NCBI RefSeq assembly: GCF_015207505.1
Contig: NZ_JADEWT010000030.1
Coordinates: forward strand, 1-55,959
Direction: 5' to 3'
Length of the DNA: 55,959 bases
DNA from: Tychonema sp. LEGE 06208
GTDB taxonomy: Bacteria > Cyanobacteriota > Cyanobacteriia > Cyanobacteriales > Microcoleaceae
Position numbers and translations under genes: made by a program. The notes below the pieces were generated by a model. It was not told where the DNA came from. It saw nothing but the letters and a program-made list of their open reading frames with translations, and did no database searches. Every line of letters starts with the position of its first letter. Positions within the stretch are counted from its first letter, which is position 1. Below, piece by piece: positions 33,542 to 42,786 of this stretch.

Positions 33542-35014
33542 TCATGGCGCAGGAATATCAGGAATATAAGGAGGGCGATAGACTCGAATTGCTTGAATGG
33601 GAACTGTGCCTTCTGTTTCAGGAATGATTTCAAGGATGTGTTTGGAGTTGCTTAAATTCTGAGCTAATGTTGTAGGATATTCGCGGTTGGAATCTGCAAT
33701 TTGTGGCGGAATGTATGAATCTACAAACATCGGCTTAACTTGCCACGTAATCTCAAAGCCTTTTGGTGTAGCCTTTTTCGAGTAGTCGTAGGCATTTTGC
33801 AGCCACCAGTTTTTCGGTTCAATGGCGATGCGGCCAGATTTTGAAACGAACATTTTGTCGTTTGTACCGCTGCCGTCGTAACCTGTTTTGGAACCTATGA
33901 CGTCAAATTTAAACTTGCTGGAGTCGCTGTTAATTTCGGTAATTACTGCTTTCCAATCTTCGACGATTAGCGGTTTTTGACTGGATATTTGGAGAATTGC
34001 GGGCCAAGCGACGCCCAGACTAGCGCTGGGTCTGGTGATGGTGTAAAGTTCGGGAAATTCTGAGGGTTTTTTGCCGTCGATCGCAATTTTAGCAGAAATC
34101 GCGCCGCCGTTGAAGGTTTTATCGGCGATCGCATCTATCCGATTTCCTTCAAACTCTAAAACCAACTTGCCATCTTGCCATTTAACATCAGTACCAACTG
34201 TATAGGTTTTGACTAACTCCGGCGGCGTTTGAGGAGAACTTGGGTTATATCGCAGGTGCGGTTTGATCAAAGCAGCTAGCAGAAAATTTCCCCACTCGTT
34301 GAGGTGAATGCTGTCGCTCAATAGCTGTTTTGGTTGCAAGCGATTGTCTTGCAAATACCTGCGCCAAGGTTCGCGAATTTCCGCAATTTCGCAGCCGTAT
34401 TTATCTGCCAATTCTGGCAGCCATTTTGTAGAATGAGTATTGTGCCATTCATATCCTTTGACTTCATCTGGATTATCGCTACTGTTACCTGCGGGCAACC
34501 AGTTTATATGGTCTGAATGCAAGAGTATTTCGCTAGCGGTGCGGCTGCGGACATTGGCAATTATCGCTTCGTAATCCTCATCACCTCCGTAGACGTGAAA
34601 AATTAGCAAATCTGGATAAAAAGGATACAAATCGTGCTCGCTGGGACGGAGCAAAATCGGCGCGGCAAATCCTCCGATTGCCCGATTTTCAATAATCAAA
34701 TCAGCGTAGGGAAATCGCTGTTTCAAATCCTTTGCGACATCTTTCCACCAATCTTGCTGAGTGATGGATTGACCGTAAAATAGGATGCGTACTTGGCGGC
34801 GTTCTGTGGGAGTGCTGGCAGCAAGTAACCCCATCGTTCTTTGAATTCTGGCCCCAAAATTAGCATTATTTGCAAGGGGAGCGGGCGGCGGAAATGGCGT
34901 TTCTGCCGATGTTTTGGGAAGGAGCGGAACTAACAGGAAGCTCAGACACAAACACAGCGGCCATAAGTAGCGATAAATTTTGGATTTTCTACTATTTCCC
35001 TGCCGTTTTGCCAT
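33542..35014 (-). CDS. SGNH/GDSL-type hydrolase, membrane-anchored or secreted
   Basis: A 490-residue protein. It begins with a basic stretch and one hydrophobic helix (YLWPLCLCLSFLLVPLLP, 16-33), acting as a signal peptide or anchor. The SGNH domain (about 75-260) shows block I FYGQSIT (Ser83), a block II-like ENRAIGGFAAP and the catalytic Asp234/His237 in DSIHLNEWGN. Block III is less clear. The C-terminal half (about 270-470) is beta-rich and unassigned, possibly carbohydrate-binding. It probably removes acyl or acetyl groups from an extracellular polymer; the substrate is unknown. It lies convergent with the MlaE gene. Confidence 0.78.
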   Translation of the reverse strand: MAKRQGNSRKSKIYRYLWPLCLCLSFLLVPLLPKTSAETPFPPPAPLANNANFGARIQRTMGLLAASTPTERRQVRILFYGQSITQQDWWKDVAKDLKQRFPYADLIIENRAIGGFAAPILLRPSEHDLYPFYPDLLIFHVYGGDEDYEAIIANVRSRTASEILLHSDHINWLPAGNSSDNPDEVKGYEWHNTHSTKWLPELADKYGCEIAEIREPWRRYLQDNRLQPKQLLSDSIHLNEWGNFLLAALIKPHLRYNPSSPQTPPELVKTYTVGTDVKWQDGKLVLEFEGNRIDAIADKTFNGGAISAKIAIDGKKPSEFPELYTITRPSASLGVAWPAILQISSQKPLIVEDWKAVITEINSDSSKFKFDVIGSKTGYDGSGTNDKMFVSKSGRIAIEPKNWWLQNAYDYSKKATPKGFEITWQVKPMFVDSYIPPQIADSNREYPTTLAQNLSNSKHILEIIPETEGTVPIQAIRVYRPPYIPDIPAP

Positions 35015-35262
35015 TGTTTTATTTTTCCGTTCTCTAAAACTTATTCATAACTACCAACCGTAGCTGTAGGGTACGCTGCGGCGCACCTTCCGAAAGCTGT
35101 GCGGCCCATGAAAATGCGTTGTTACAATTAGCTGTACGGTAGATGACAATGCGCGCTTAAGGAGTTGCTTTTTTTCTTCGGTCTGCTATATTAGCAAGTT
35201 GAAAGCGACAAAACATGATATAATTCCAGCTAATTAATTGCAGGAGATCGATCGCACATCCA

Positions 35263-35607
35263 ATGGATTACAAAACAGCCCGCAGTTTTCTGATCGACCA
35301 AGGAAGCGCCCTCGAAACTAAAAAAAATCCCGATGCCTTCCTGATGCGCCTCAAACAAGGTCAGCCACCGGTACCCGGACAGGTGACATCGATTTTATTA
35401 GCTTTAAAAATATTGTTTGAGGGCCTGCAAGAATCTCCCATGCTCGATCGGCAATTAATCTCGGCACTGCATTTACTCTCAGTAGAAAGTTTGCAGCAAT
35501 TTGAAGCCGGACTCGACAAAGGAGTTTCTTGGCCCCCGCTGCTGAAAGAAGATTTAAGTCGAATTGCGATCGCAGTCAAGAATATTTTTGCCGGAGTGTG
35601 GCAATAG
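35263..35607 (+). CDS. Conserved hypothetical protein, cyanobacterial
   Basis: A 114-residue, probably all-helical cytosolic protein. It shows MDYKTARSFLIDQGSAL, a PPVPGQVTSILLALKILFEG segment, and the C-terminal VSWPPLLKEDLSRIAIAVKN. An AGGAGA ribosome-binding site before the ATG supports it. I do not recognise a function. Homologues seem to occur across cyanobacteria, from memory and not from a search. Confidence 0.75.
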   Translation: MDYKTARSFLIDQGSALETKKNPDAFLMRLKQGQPPVPGQVTSILLALKILFEGLQESPMLDRQLISALHLLSVESLQQFEAGLDKGVSWPPLLKEDLSRIAIAVKNIFAGVWQ

Positions 35608-35654
35608 TTTAACTCAGTCAACTCCGGATTTTTAACAATCAAAGTTATCAAACT

Positions 35655-35852
35655 CTACTCGCGCAAGCTTTCCAAGGATGCCAAAAGAGCCGGCAGTCCC
35701 GCCAGCGAAGCAGATACCAAAGCCTCATCTTTGTAAACTCGCGATCGCGCATAGCTGATACTTTTACAGCCAGAGGCGACACCGCCTCCCTGTTCCAAAT
35801 TTTCTGTTTCCAGCCGCCCTAAATTTTTAGTTTTTCGCGTCAGGCCCAACAT
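35655..35852 (-). CDS. Small hypothetical protein
   Basis: A 65-residue open frame with a good GAGG ribosome-binding site about nine bases before the ATG. The C-terminus, ALVSASLAGLPALLASLESL, forms a plausible amphipathic helix. No family is recognised. It is convergent with the preceding gene, only 47 bp away. It is kept because of the start signals and composition, but could be spurious. Confidence 0.42.
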   Translation of the reverse strand: MLGLTRKTKNLGRLETENLEQGGGVASGCKSISYARSRVYKDEALVSASLAGLPALLASLESLRE

Positions 35853-36102
35853 AGCAGCATCCTCAATTAATCTCTAGATATGCGCCCGTGAGATTTCTCA
35901 TGGCTTGCTCAATATTTCTATTGTTACTCAGATTCTTAATCGAGATGAAACCGTGAAATAATTATTCACGATAGACAGGGATCGAGTTAAACTGCATAAC
36001 AACTCTTATTAATTTGTTACAGGCTGACGTTATTTCAGCCGATCGCCCGCAGCGCCACAGCAGGAACCAAAATCGCTGATTTCGCAAAAAAAACTCAGAT
36101 AA

Positions 36103-36498
36103 ATGATGCTAACTCTCAGTGCAGCCACCGTTATAGCTCAAATCAGGCCCGACATCCAAAATTTGCCCGATGGAGACTATCGCTTCCGAGACTCATTTGC
36201 GCTCGATCGACCTTTTCGAGAAATCCAATTTCGCAAACGAGATAAATACATCACCGGTAGCGACTCCGACAAACGCACCGGAAAAAGCTACTGTTTTCGG
36301 GGAATCCCGCAGCACAACAGCATTACGAACATCACGGTAGCGATCGATATTTCGCCGAAAACAGCGCAAAAAACCGAGTGGAAACTAGCACCGGGAAACC
36401 CGATTAATTTCGATCGGCTTTATCCGCTGCAAGCTGGGCCGGGATTAGAATTATACAAATGTCTGACCGCATTTTTACCGGAGTTAAAAAAACCATGA
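36103..36498 (+). CDS. Hypothetical protein
   Basis: A 131-residue protein. A TAA lies immediately before the ATG, so the start cannot be extended. The first 13 residues (MMLTLSAATVIAQ) look like the end of a signal peptide, suggesting export or a trimmed N-terminus. The remainder (PDGDYRFRDSFALDRPF, CFRGIPQHNSITNITVAIDI, FYP-like tail) is a beta-rich domain I cannot name. No ribosome-binding site is obvious. It is convergent with the GH104 gene, 15 bp away. Confidence 0.6.
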   Translation: MMLTLSAATVIAQIRPDIQNLPDGDYRFRDSFALDRPFREIQFRKRDKYITGSDSDKRTGKSYCFRGIPQHNSITNITVAIDISPKTAQKTEWKLAPGNPINFDRLYPLQAGPGLELYKCLTAFLPELKKP

Positions 36499-36513
36499 AC
36501 CAGTCAATGTAAC

Positions 36514-37824
36514 CTAAGAACCAGCATTGGCCAATTCTTCCCGCAGCATTTTTTTATAAACTTTCGGCAAACTCGAACTCATAGAATTGTTCTCAATTCC
36601 ATATCCCAAACTCGTCCAAGTTCCCGAAAGCATCCGAAAAACATCAGTTAATCTGTCCTGCCGCAACATCTGTGAAATATCAGCTTTCCAAAACTTGCGA
36701 TCGCTCAACCAAGCATAAACCACAGCATCCTGATATTCCGGTTCAAAACTGTAATCTTCCCAGAATAAAAAATTAGCGCGACGGGCGTGATAGCGCTTCG
36801 CCTTCTCCTTCCAAGTCGTAGTCAAAAATTGATATCTGCCCGCCGCCGTAGTACACTTACCTCGATTCGGGCCGTTAACAATTCTCACGCACCAGTCAGG
36901 ATGGCGGCTCAAATCCAATACATATTTACCGCCGTAAACAACGTGATAAGGCCGAGAAACATTTGACTCGCTAGCAGAAATAGTACGCATCAAAGCTCGA
37001 ATGTAAGGATCGCCGGTTTTCATAGCCAGCGGCGGCATTTGTCTCACCTCGCTTGCTGACTGCGAAAACGGCAAATTTCGCGGCAAATTGGCAACCAAAA
37101 AAACACTGCCGCCAATCACAGCGCCGATTAAAAGTAGAAATCCCAGGATTTGAATTTCCGATCGCCTCAACAAACCAGTGTGGCGACGGCCCCATTTCTG
37201 GGCTTCCAGCAAAGTCATTTCCATGTCCGCAATTTCGGCTAATTTTCTCGCCAGCCGCCTCCGGCGCACCCGAAAATCGTATTGATATAGCGGCGCAGCT
37301 AACAGCGTTAAAATCGATAAAACCCCCGCCAATTTGACCAGCCAGAAATCGAATTCACCCGCAATCGCCACATTTGTGAGATTAGAGATTCCTGCGAACA
37401 ATTTAGCCGGATCGATCGCGCGCGCGGGCCAATAAAAAATCGCCAGTTGCACCAACAGCGCCAGATTAAACGCAAAAAAAAGCACTACAACAGCATTCAA
37501 GCCTTCTCGCAAGTGCGATCGCATACCAGTAAGCCCGCGCTTGAACTTGCGCCCTTTCCCCTTGGGGCCAGGTAGCATAATTAGTAACGGATTTAAGATT
37601 TTGACGGCGAAAAAGTGAGCGACAAAGAATAAAGGTAACTGAATCAGCCAAGCCGCCAACAACAAAGTCAGAAAGCCAATTTCATCGCTAGCGAAAGGAA
37701 TGCCCCTGCGAAGGATAAAACTAAAACTCTGGGCGAGAGCAAATGCCCTTAACCACGAAATCGGATAGGGGAACCAAGCTGGCCACTTGAGAGTTTTCAT
37801 CATGCTGAGAGAGGGAAATTTCAA
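36514..37824 (-). CDS. Membrane-anchored lambda-endolysin-like muramidase (GH104)
   Basis: A 436-residue protein with about four transmembrane helices (44-75, 108-130, 160-180, 225-245) followed by a C-terminal catalytic domain (about 270-430). That domain matches the phage lambda R lysozyme pattern. It has a catalytic-type Glu286 in ISASES, VYGGKYVLDLSRHPD, TTAAGRYQFLTTTW, QDAVVYAWL and the GTWTSLGYG segment, as in GH104 lytic transglycosylases. Those enzymes cleave peptidoglycan glycan strands. A membrane-anchored form suggests a cell-owned wall-remodelling enzyme (septal junctions, hormogonia) rather than a prophage lysin. No phage genes surround it. The membrane portion is not recognised. 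The family call rests on motif memory. Confidence 0.75.
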   Translation of the reverse strand: MKFPSLSMMKTLKWPAWFPYPISWLRAFALAQSFSFILRRGIPFASDEIGFLTLLLAAWLIQLPLFFVAHFFAVKILNPLLIMLPGPKGKGRKFKRGLTGMRSHLREGLNAVVVLFFAFNLALLVQLAIFYWPARAIDPAKLFAGISNLTNVAIAGEFDFWLVKLAGVLSILTLLAAPLYQYDFRVRRRRLARKLAEIADMEMTLLEAQKWGRRHTGLLRRSEIQILGFLLLIGAVIGGSVFLVANLPRNLPFSQSASEVRQMPPLAMKTGDPYIRALMRTISASESNVSRPYHVVYGGKYVLDLSRHPDWCVRIVNGPNRGKCTTAAGRYQFLTTTWKEKAKRYHARRANFLFWEDYSFEPEYQDAVVYAWLSDRKFWKADISQMLRQDRLTDVFRMLSGTWTSLGYGIENNSMSSSLPKVYKKMLREELANAGS

Positions 37825-37932
37825 CGGCGGATGGTAAAACTATTAAGATTTTGTCAGATTTGGCGATCGAAAAATTGCTGCAGGGTGCGAAGCCTCAATT
37901 TTAAATTGGAGATTTTAGTTGCTGTAGTTGGT

Positions 37933-37990
37933 GTAGGGTGCGTCAGCCCAAATTTTTGACTCAAATCAGATTGTTTTTGCCTGACGCACC
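37933..37990. repeat. Inverted-repeat copy of the GTAGGGTGCGTC family
   Basis: GTAGGGTGCGTCAG and CTGACGCACC face each other across about 35 bp between the GH104 and SDR genes. The same family occurs at 164-226 and, degenerately, near 35066-35090 (GTAGGGTACGCTGCGGCGCACC). Confidence 0.7.
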
Positions 37991-38013
37991 GAACCCAAAC
38001 AAGCTTAATTCAA

Positions 38014-38673
38014 TCAAACCACACCGGCAAACAACTCCTCAAAACTCTTTTGTGGGGCATCCGGCTTCGCCACAATTTCCACAATCTTGTTGCGAGAAGT
38101 CGGCTCAAACAGCGCCTCCACGCAGACTTGAGCTACCTTAGTGCGAGGAATGCTGTTCTCAAACAGTGTATCCGCACTGCTCATGACGATCGCATCTGAA
38201 TTATCCTCATTTTTGAGACCGCCCGGTCGGACGATCGTATAAGTCAAGCCGCTTTTTTGCAAATACTCCTCCGCCTGTTTTTTCCACACCAGAATCAGCC
38301 AAAACAGATTTAGCGGGTGAAAAAACTGAGAAACGCACAGAGAAGTCACCAGCACAAAATGCTCAATTCCCTGAGCCTTAGCGGCCTCCACCAAATTTTT
38401 AGTACCCTCAAAATCCACCTTGTAAGGCCCTGTCGGGTCAAAACCAGGGGCCGCCCCCGTCGCGCACAGCAACACCGTACTATCGCCGATCGCGTCGCGC
38501 AGAGAAGTCGCATTTAATACATCCCCTGTCACTAACTCAGCCTCCGGTGGTAAAATCTGTCTAGCCGTCTCCAAATTTCGGACTAAAGCGCGCACGGGAA
38601 TGCCTCGCTTGACCAATTCTGTGACAATTCGGCGGCCAGTCTGGCCTGTGGCTCCTGCTACAAATGCTTTCAT
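38014..38673 (-). CDS. NAD(P)-binding SDR-family protein (atypical SDR)
   Basis: A 219-residue protein with the N-terminal dinucleotide motif GATGQTGRRI (about 8-17), an NRxxD-type LVRNLETARQ, DVLNATSLRDA, and YTIVRPGGLKNED. These are typical of atypical SDRs of the NmrA/YbjT type. No classical YxxxK catalytic pair stands out. In cyanobacteria and plants relatives act in photosystem or pigment-related processes, but no specific role can be assigned. Its start faces the DUF1997 gene, with 121 bp between the ATGs. Confidence 0.85.
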   Translation of the reverse strand: MKAFVAGATGQTGRRIVTELVKRGIPVRALVRNLETARQILPPEAELVTGDVLNATSLRDAIGDSTVLLCATGAAPGFDPTGPYKVDFEGTKNLVEAAKAQGIEHFVLVTSLCVSQFFHPLNLFWLILVWKKQAEEYLQKSGLTYTIVRPGGLKNEDNSDAIVMSSADTLFENSIPRTKVAQVCVEALFEPTSRNKIVEIVAKPDAPQKSFEELFAGVV

Positions 38674-38794
38674 AAGTCAGGTTATGCTGTTCTTGGGTAA
38701 ATTTTGTTGCAATCTATTTCCCAATTGTAGGGAGGAAACTTCCTTACCGCATCCCCAAGCCGATCGATTGGCGTGTATTACAGGAGAGCATATT

Positions 38795-39511
38795 ATGAAG
38801 CAGGATTCCGCTGAATATCAAACTACTGTTGAAGCTTCTGACGAAAATTGCTACCCAGATGCGAGTTTCCGACAGCCCGAAAGTGGAAGTGCGGATGCAG
38901 CAGAGGAAGTTGAGCCGATTTGGTTTCACGCCCATTTTGAAGACAGCATGGAGATGTACGCCGATGCTGCTACGGTGGCTGAGCATTTGAACAATCACAA
39001 GAGTTGGTTTTGTCAGTGCGCTTGGCCGATGAAAGCTGAGCCGATCGGCGAAAACGGCTACGATCTATTAATCGGGCGTTTTGGGGCTTTCGGCTACCGA
39101 GTTGAAGCGAGAATCGGTTTAGAGTTGCTGCCGCCGGACGCTGAAGGCTGCTATTTGATTAAGACAATCCCGGTTCCGAACTATACCGCGCCCGGATATG
39201 AAGTGGATTTTCGATCGGCAATGAACCTAGTAGAGATACCGTCTGACGAATTTGCCGCCGATTGGCCCGCGTCGGAACGCGCGAAGCTACCGCCTGCGAT
39301 TACCAGTGCCGCGTGGAAGCTAGATTTAGCTGTGGGGGTTTGCTTTCCTAAGTTTATTCGATCGATGTCTCAACCATTAATAGAAAAAACCGGCGATGCG
39401 CTTTTGGAAAAAATCATCAAACAAGTTAACCGCCGCTTAACCTATAAAACTCAGCTTGTTTTTCACGAAAGTTTGAACATTCCTTTTCCCAAAAATCCTA
39501 AAAAACACTAA
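38795..39511 (+). CDS. DUF1997 family protein
   Basis: A 238-residue protein from the ATG at 38795, chosen because AGGAG lies nine bases upstream. The open frame extends 65 codons further, into the divergent SDR gene. The stretch WFHAHFEDSMEMYADAATVA, followed by FCQCAWPMKAEPIGENGYDL and YEVDFRSAMNLVEI, is characteristic of the cyanobacterial/plastid DUF1997 family of unknown function. No signal peptide or membrane helix is seen. Confidence 0.8.
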   Translation: MKQDSAEYQTTVEASDENCYPDASFRQPESGSADAAEEVEPIWFHAHFEDSMEMYADAATVAEHLNNHKSWFCQCAWPMKAEPIGENGYDLLIGRFGAFGYRVEARIGLELLPPDAEGCYLIKTIPVPNYTAPGYEVDFRSAMNLVEIPSDEFAADWPASERAKLPPAITSAAWKLDLAVGVCFPKFIRSMSQPLIEKTGDALLEKIIKQVNRRLTYKTQLVFHESLNIPFPKNPKKH

Positions 39512-39682
39512 CAAAACTTGCGCCCCAACTCACCTCTTCCCGGTGCCAGGGGCGCATCTTACCCTGAATATTACGAGCTTTCTGGCGGCTTTATCCTGAC
39601 TAGATATCTTGCACTCAATCGCTTTCAAATTCTTCAATCATCTGCGTTTATCTGTGTTTATCTGCCTGACATCTGCGGTTTC

Positions 39683-41008
39683 TCAATCCAGCCAACACTT
39701 AGGCAAAATATCTAATCTTCTTTTCTCACTACCTTGAGAACGAAAATGTTTAACTCCAGCAAAACTGAGCGTCCACCATACCATATGTGCGTATTGAGCG
39801 CAGTCGAACCAAGTCACAGCGAAAACCAGATAAGCAATAGCAACTGCTGCCATCCCACCAATCGAGCATTGGAGCGCTAAAGATAAATAATATCCCCAAA
39901 GTGCGATGCCAGCAATCAGTCCCAAAACACCAAGTGAAACCGTTGTATCCAAAATCAAATTGTGAGCTTTATAAGTAGGAATTTCTCTGGTGCTAATTTC
40001 ACCTTTTATGTTAATATAGTCGTAGGTAAACTCGTTCAAGTTGACAACTATAGGAGTTATTTGAGGATTTCTGATATAGGGATAGGCAATCCCTAATCCG
40101 TCAAATCCCCATCCAAATAGCGGGCGCTTTTTGATGCCTCGCGCTGAGAGTTCCCACATCGGGGAACGGCTGGACATGACTTGTTCGATGCTCGGTTTTT
40201 GCCAGTTGAGGGGTCGGTTGACGGTCATGATGCCCACAGCGAGGGCTCCTATCAGGGCTATGCCGATGAGAATTTTGTAATAAGGGCGATCGAGCAAATA
40301 AGCACTGGCAACAATCAAAGCTACAATTGCACTGCGGGTAGAAGTTAGCAGCAGTGCCGGAACAGTTAAAATCAAAGTAATTACAGTTAATTTAGTAGAG
40401 GTAAATCTCCAAAACCAACCGACAATCGCAGTAATCGCCGTCAGCACTAAAACTATGGATGCGTGTCCGCGATGGGAGTACAATCCTATAGGTTGCTGTT
40501 CTTGAAAAATGCTGCTGGCTAGAACATCTTCTCTGATTAGTCTGCCCATTGTAGCGGTGTAGTCAATCCGCCAGTCAATAATTTGAGGAAAGATACTCAG
40601 AGAAAGGATGATGCCACCAATTAGCAATCCTTGGAATTGGGAATTGATCAGTTGCGGGCGTGCGATTAGAAGCAAACTGTTGCTGAGAGTGAAGGCGGCG
40701 ATTAACAGCCAGTAAAGCCAACCGTCTCCCATTTGGTCTTGACCGAAAAAAGATGTTAAAGGAAAGGGACTGTGCAGGGTAGAGATGGCTCCTATTGAGA
40801 GAAATATCGTCCAAAGTATGAAGCTATTTTTCCAGTTTTGGGGAATCGCGATGGATTTTTTTTGCGATAATAAAAGGCCGATGTTGAGGGAAATTATTAG
40901 CCAAACAATCAATACTTTGGGCGATGTCCAGATGAGGCCGCGGGTAGTTCCCCAGGGGTTGATGAGGATGATGCTGAGGGCATACAGGATGGTGTAAAGG
41001 GTTTTCAT
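39683..41008 (-). CDS. O-antigen ligase-like (Wzy/WaaL) membrane protein
   Basis: A 441-residue polytopic protein with about eleven hydrophobic helices. Characteristic are TSTRSAIVALIVASA, SSRSPMWELSARGIKKRPLF followed by GWGFDGLG, and THE/KAHN-type TYKAHNLILDTTVSLGVLGL. These match the O-antigen ligase/polymerase superfamily, whose members transfer or polymerise undecaprenyl-linked glycans on the periplasmic side. The start codon abuts the stop of the PEP-CTERM gene (sharing base 41008), so the two are probably co-transcribed. This hints at a role in surface glycan or glycoprotein processing. The substrate is unknown. Confidence 0.85.
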   Translation of the reverse strand: MKTLYTILYALSIILINPWGTTRGLIWTSPKVLIVWLIISLNIGLLLSQKKSIAIPQNWKNSFILWTIFLSIGAISTLHSPFPLTSFFGQDQMGDGWLYWLLIAAFTLSNSLLLIARPQLINSQFQGLLIGGIILSLSIFPQIIDWRIDYTATMGRLIREDVLASSIFQEQQPIGLYSHRGHASIVLVLTAITAIVGWFWRFTSTKLTVITLILTVPALLLTSTRSAIVALIVASAYLLDRPYYKILIGIALIGALAVGIMTVNRPLNWQKPSIEQVMSSRSPMWELSARGIKKRPLFGWGFDGLGIAYPYIRNPQITPIVVNLNEFTYDYINIKGEISTREIPTYKAHNLILDTTVSLGVLGLIAGIALWGYYLSLALQCSIGGMAAVAIAYLVFAVTWFDCAQYAHMVWWTLSFAGVKHFRSQGSEKRRLDILPKCWLD

Positions 41009-41913
41009 TACTCTTTGTTTTTCCTGTTTTTGAGCTTGAGAAGTAGACCTAATCCACCGAGTGCCAAGAGAGTACCTAAGCCGCTGGTGGGTTCAGGAAC
41101 GGCTTCGGCGGGGAGGGCGTCGTCGTCAGGGTTTTTAGAAGCTAGGGAGTTGCTATCCTTTGAGGCTAGTCCTGGGTCTTCAAGTAAGTCGCCGCTGATG
41201 CCTGCTAAATCAAGTTCATTTTCGTTACTGTCAGTTGATGATAATTCTGGGTCTTCCAGTAAGTCGCCACTGATGCTGGCTAAATCAATTTGGTTTTCGT
41301 TACTGTCGGTTGATAATGATTCTGAATCAAGAAGTAGATTGCTGCTAATGTCAGTTAAATCTACCTTCTTTTCGCTGCTAGGAGTTGATGATAGTTCAGA
41401 ATTTTCTAGCAGTTCGCCACTAACACTAGCTACGTTTACATCTTTAGAGTTGCTAGAAGTTGAGGATAGTTCAGGACTTACAAGTAACTCGTGACTGACG
41501 CTTGCTATGTCCACGTAATCAGTGGCGTAGTTATTGTTACCTTTGTTAGCACTTTCAAAAAGTGGCTTCAGGGCGAAGGTAACGGTATTAGCACTTCTGA
41601 GAGAAGAAGCGGGAACCGCCCGAATCGGACGACCGCCACCCCTGGGACTCGGTGCTGGACGCGGACTCGGTGCTGGACGCGGACTGGGGCTCGGCGCTGG
41701 ACGCGGACTCGGTGCTGGACGCGGACTGGGGCTGGGGGCTGGGCGAGGACTTGGGGTAGGAGATCGTCTTGGAGTCGGGCGCGGACTTGGGGTAGGGGAT
41801 GGTCTTGGGGTAGGGCGCGGAGAGGGTGTAACAGACACGCATCCGCCGCCACCGCTAGCACCGGAATAAGGTTTAGGGCTAGGATTTGGGGTAAATGTGC
41901 TTGTCCAACCCAT
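41008..41913 (-). pseudogene. C-terminal part of a frameshifted PEP-CTERM protein
   Basis: A 301-codon frame that encodes a Pro/Ser/Arg-rich linker (SPRPAPSPSPRPAP units) and five repeats of about 23 residues (ASISGDLLEDPELSSTDSNE). It ends in a canonical PEP-CTERM sorting signal: VPEPTSGLGTLLALGGLGLL followed by a basic tail. PEP-CTERM proteins are exported and processed by exosortase. It has no signal peptide of its own. It continues the exported protein encoded upstream in another frame. Restoring one G in the G-run at 41909-41911 would give ISWGWTSTF and join the two parts into about 566 residues. Confidence 0.72.
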
Positions 41914-42707
41914 GAAATACCATTGTAAATTTTGACAAATCCAACAGTTTTATTGTTGATTATTTTAGGCCCTATAAACTTAGCTAAGTAAAGTTCAAAA
42001 TTCCAATCATTGTTATAAAAGTAACTTGGTTTTGGGTATTGTATAGAATTGTAAGGTACGTCGAACGCAGAAAACAAAAGCTCTCCTGTTTGAGCGTTGG
42101 TTTTTCCAGATGATCCTCCACCGGGATAGAAAGGGTTGAGAGGATTGGGAGTATCAATTAAATCAAAATAAGTTTTTGTCTGACCATAAACCGTTATAGG
42201 CTGACCGCCCGTATTAACAGTTGCTCTTTGAATCCAAAAAGTATTATTATCAATGTTTGGATTTGGTTCATCCTGACGGCTACGCTCGTAATCTACGGAG
42301 AAAGAAGCTCCTACTCCACCTTTATTGCCACCCGGTATAGGAAATGTCACTCCTGGATACTTACCAGCTAAATCACCTCCACAAGGAGTCAGAGGTTGAC
42401 AGGGATAGTAACTTGTAACATTAAAATTCCCGTTTAAATTTGCACCTTTTTTGAATTGCCAGTTAGCTCCATAGCTTTGTCCTAGTATATTCAAAAAATC
42501 CCTGCTTCCACCCCGTTCTATTTCTTTTATATTTTTCGTTTTTACAGTAACAATGCCAGTAAGATCGCTATCGGGAATACTTACCTGTATAGAATCAGAA
42601 GAACTATTTATTTGACCTTTGATGTTAAACGCAAGGCTATGCTGACACATCGGCTCTGTCAGTACCGCTGTTGCTAAAATAATCACGGACAATTTTTGCG
42701 ATCGCAT
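41568..42707 (-). pseudogene. N-terminal part of a frameshifted PEP-CTERM protein
   Basis: A 379-codon frame. Residues 1-26 form a signal peptide (LSVIILATAVLTEPMCQHSL AFN). Residues 27 to about 265 are a beta-rich extracellular domain (IVTVKTKNIKEIERGG, ITVYGQTKTYFDL, VGFVKIYNGISW). After that the reading frame runs through the repeat-rich DNA of the C-terminal part in the wrong frame, giving an artefactual HRVRVQ-rich tail. The real C-terminus, with the PEP-CTERM signal, is in the frame shifted by one base. A true frameshift, phase variation or a sequencing error in a short G-run are all possible. Confidence 0.72.
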
Positions 42708-42786
42708 TGTGGTATTTCCTTATTTTCAAAAAAGATTAGGCTTGGTTCAAATATGATGCCAAAGGCAATTGGGAAACAAATCTTGC

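Noticed and set aside
36514..37824. Prophage remnant
   Set aside because: The lysozyme-like domain is fused to a membrane region and no other phage gene, integrase or attachment site is nearby.
41890..41945. Programmed -1 ribosomal frameshift joining the PEP-CTERM halves
   Set aside because: No X XXY YYZ heptamer in the correct frame could be found near the junction; a lost G in a G-run explains it better.
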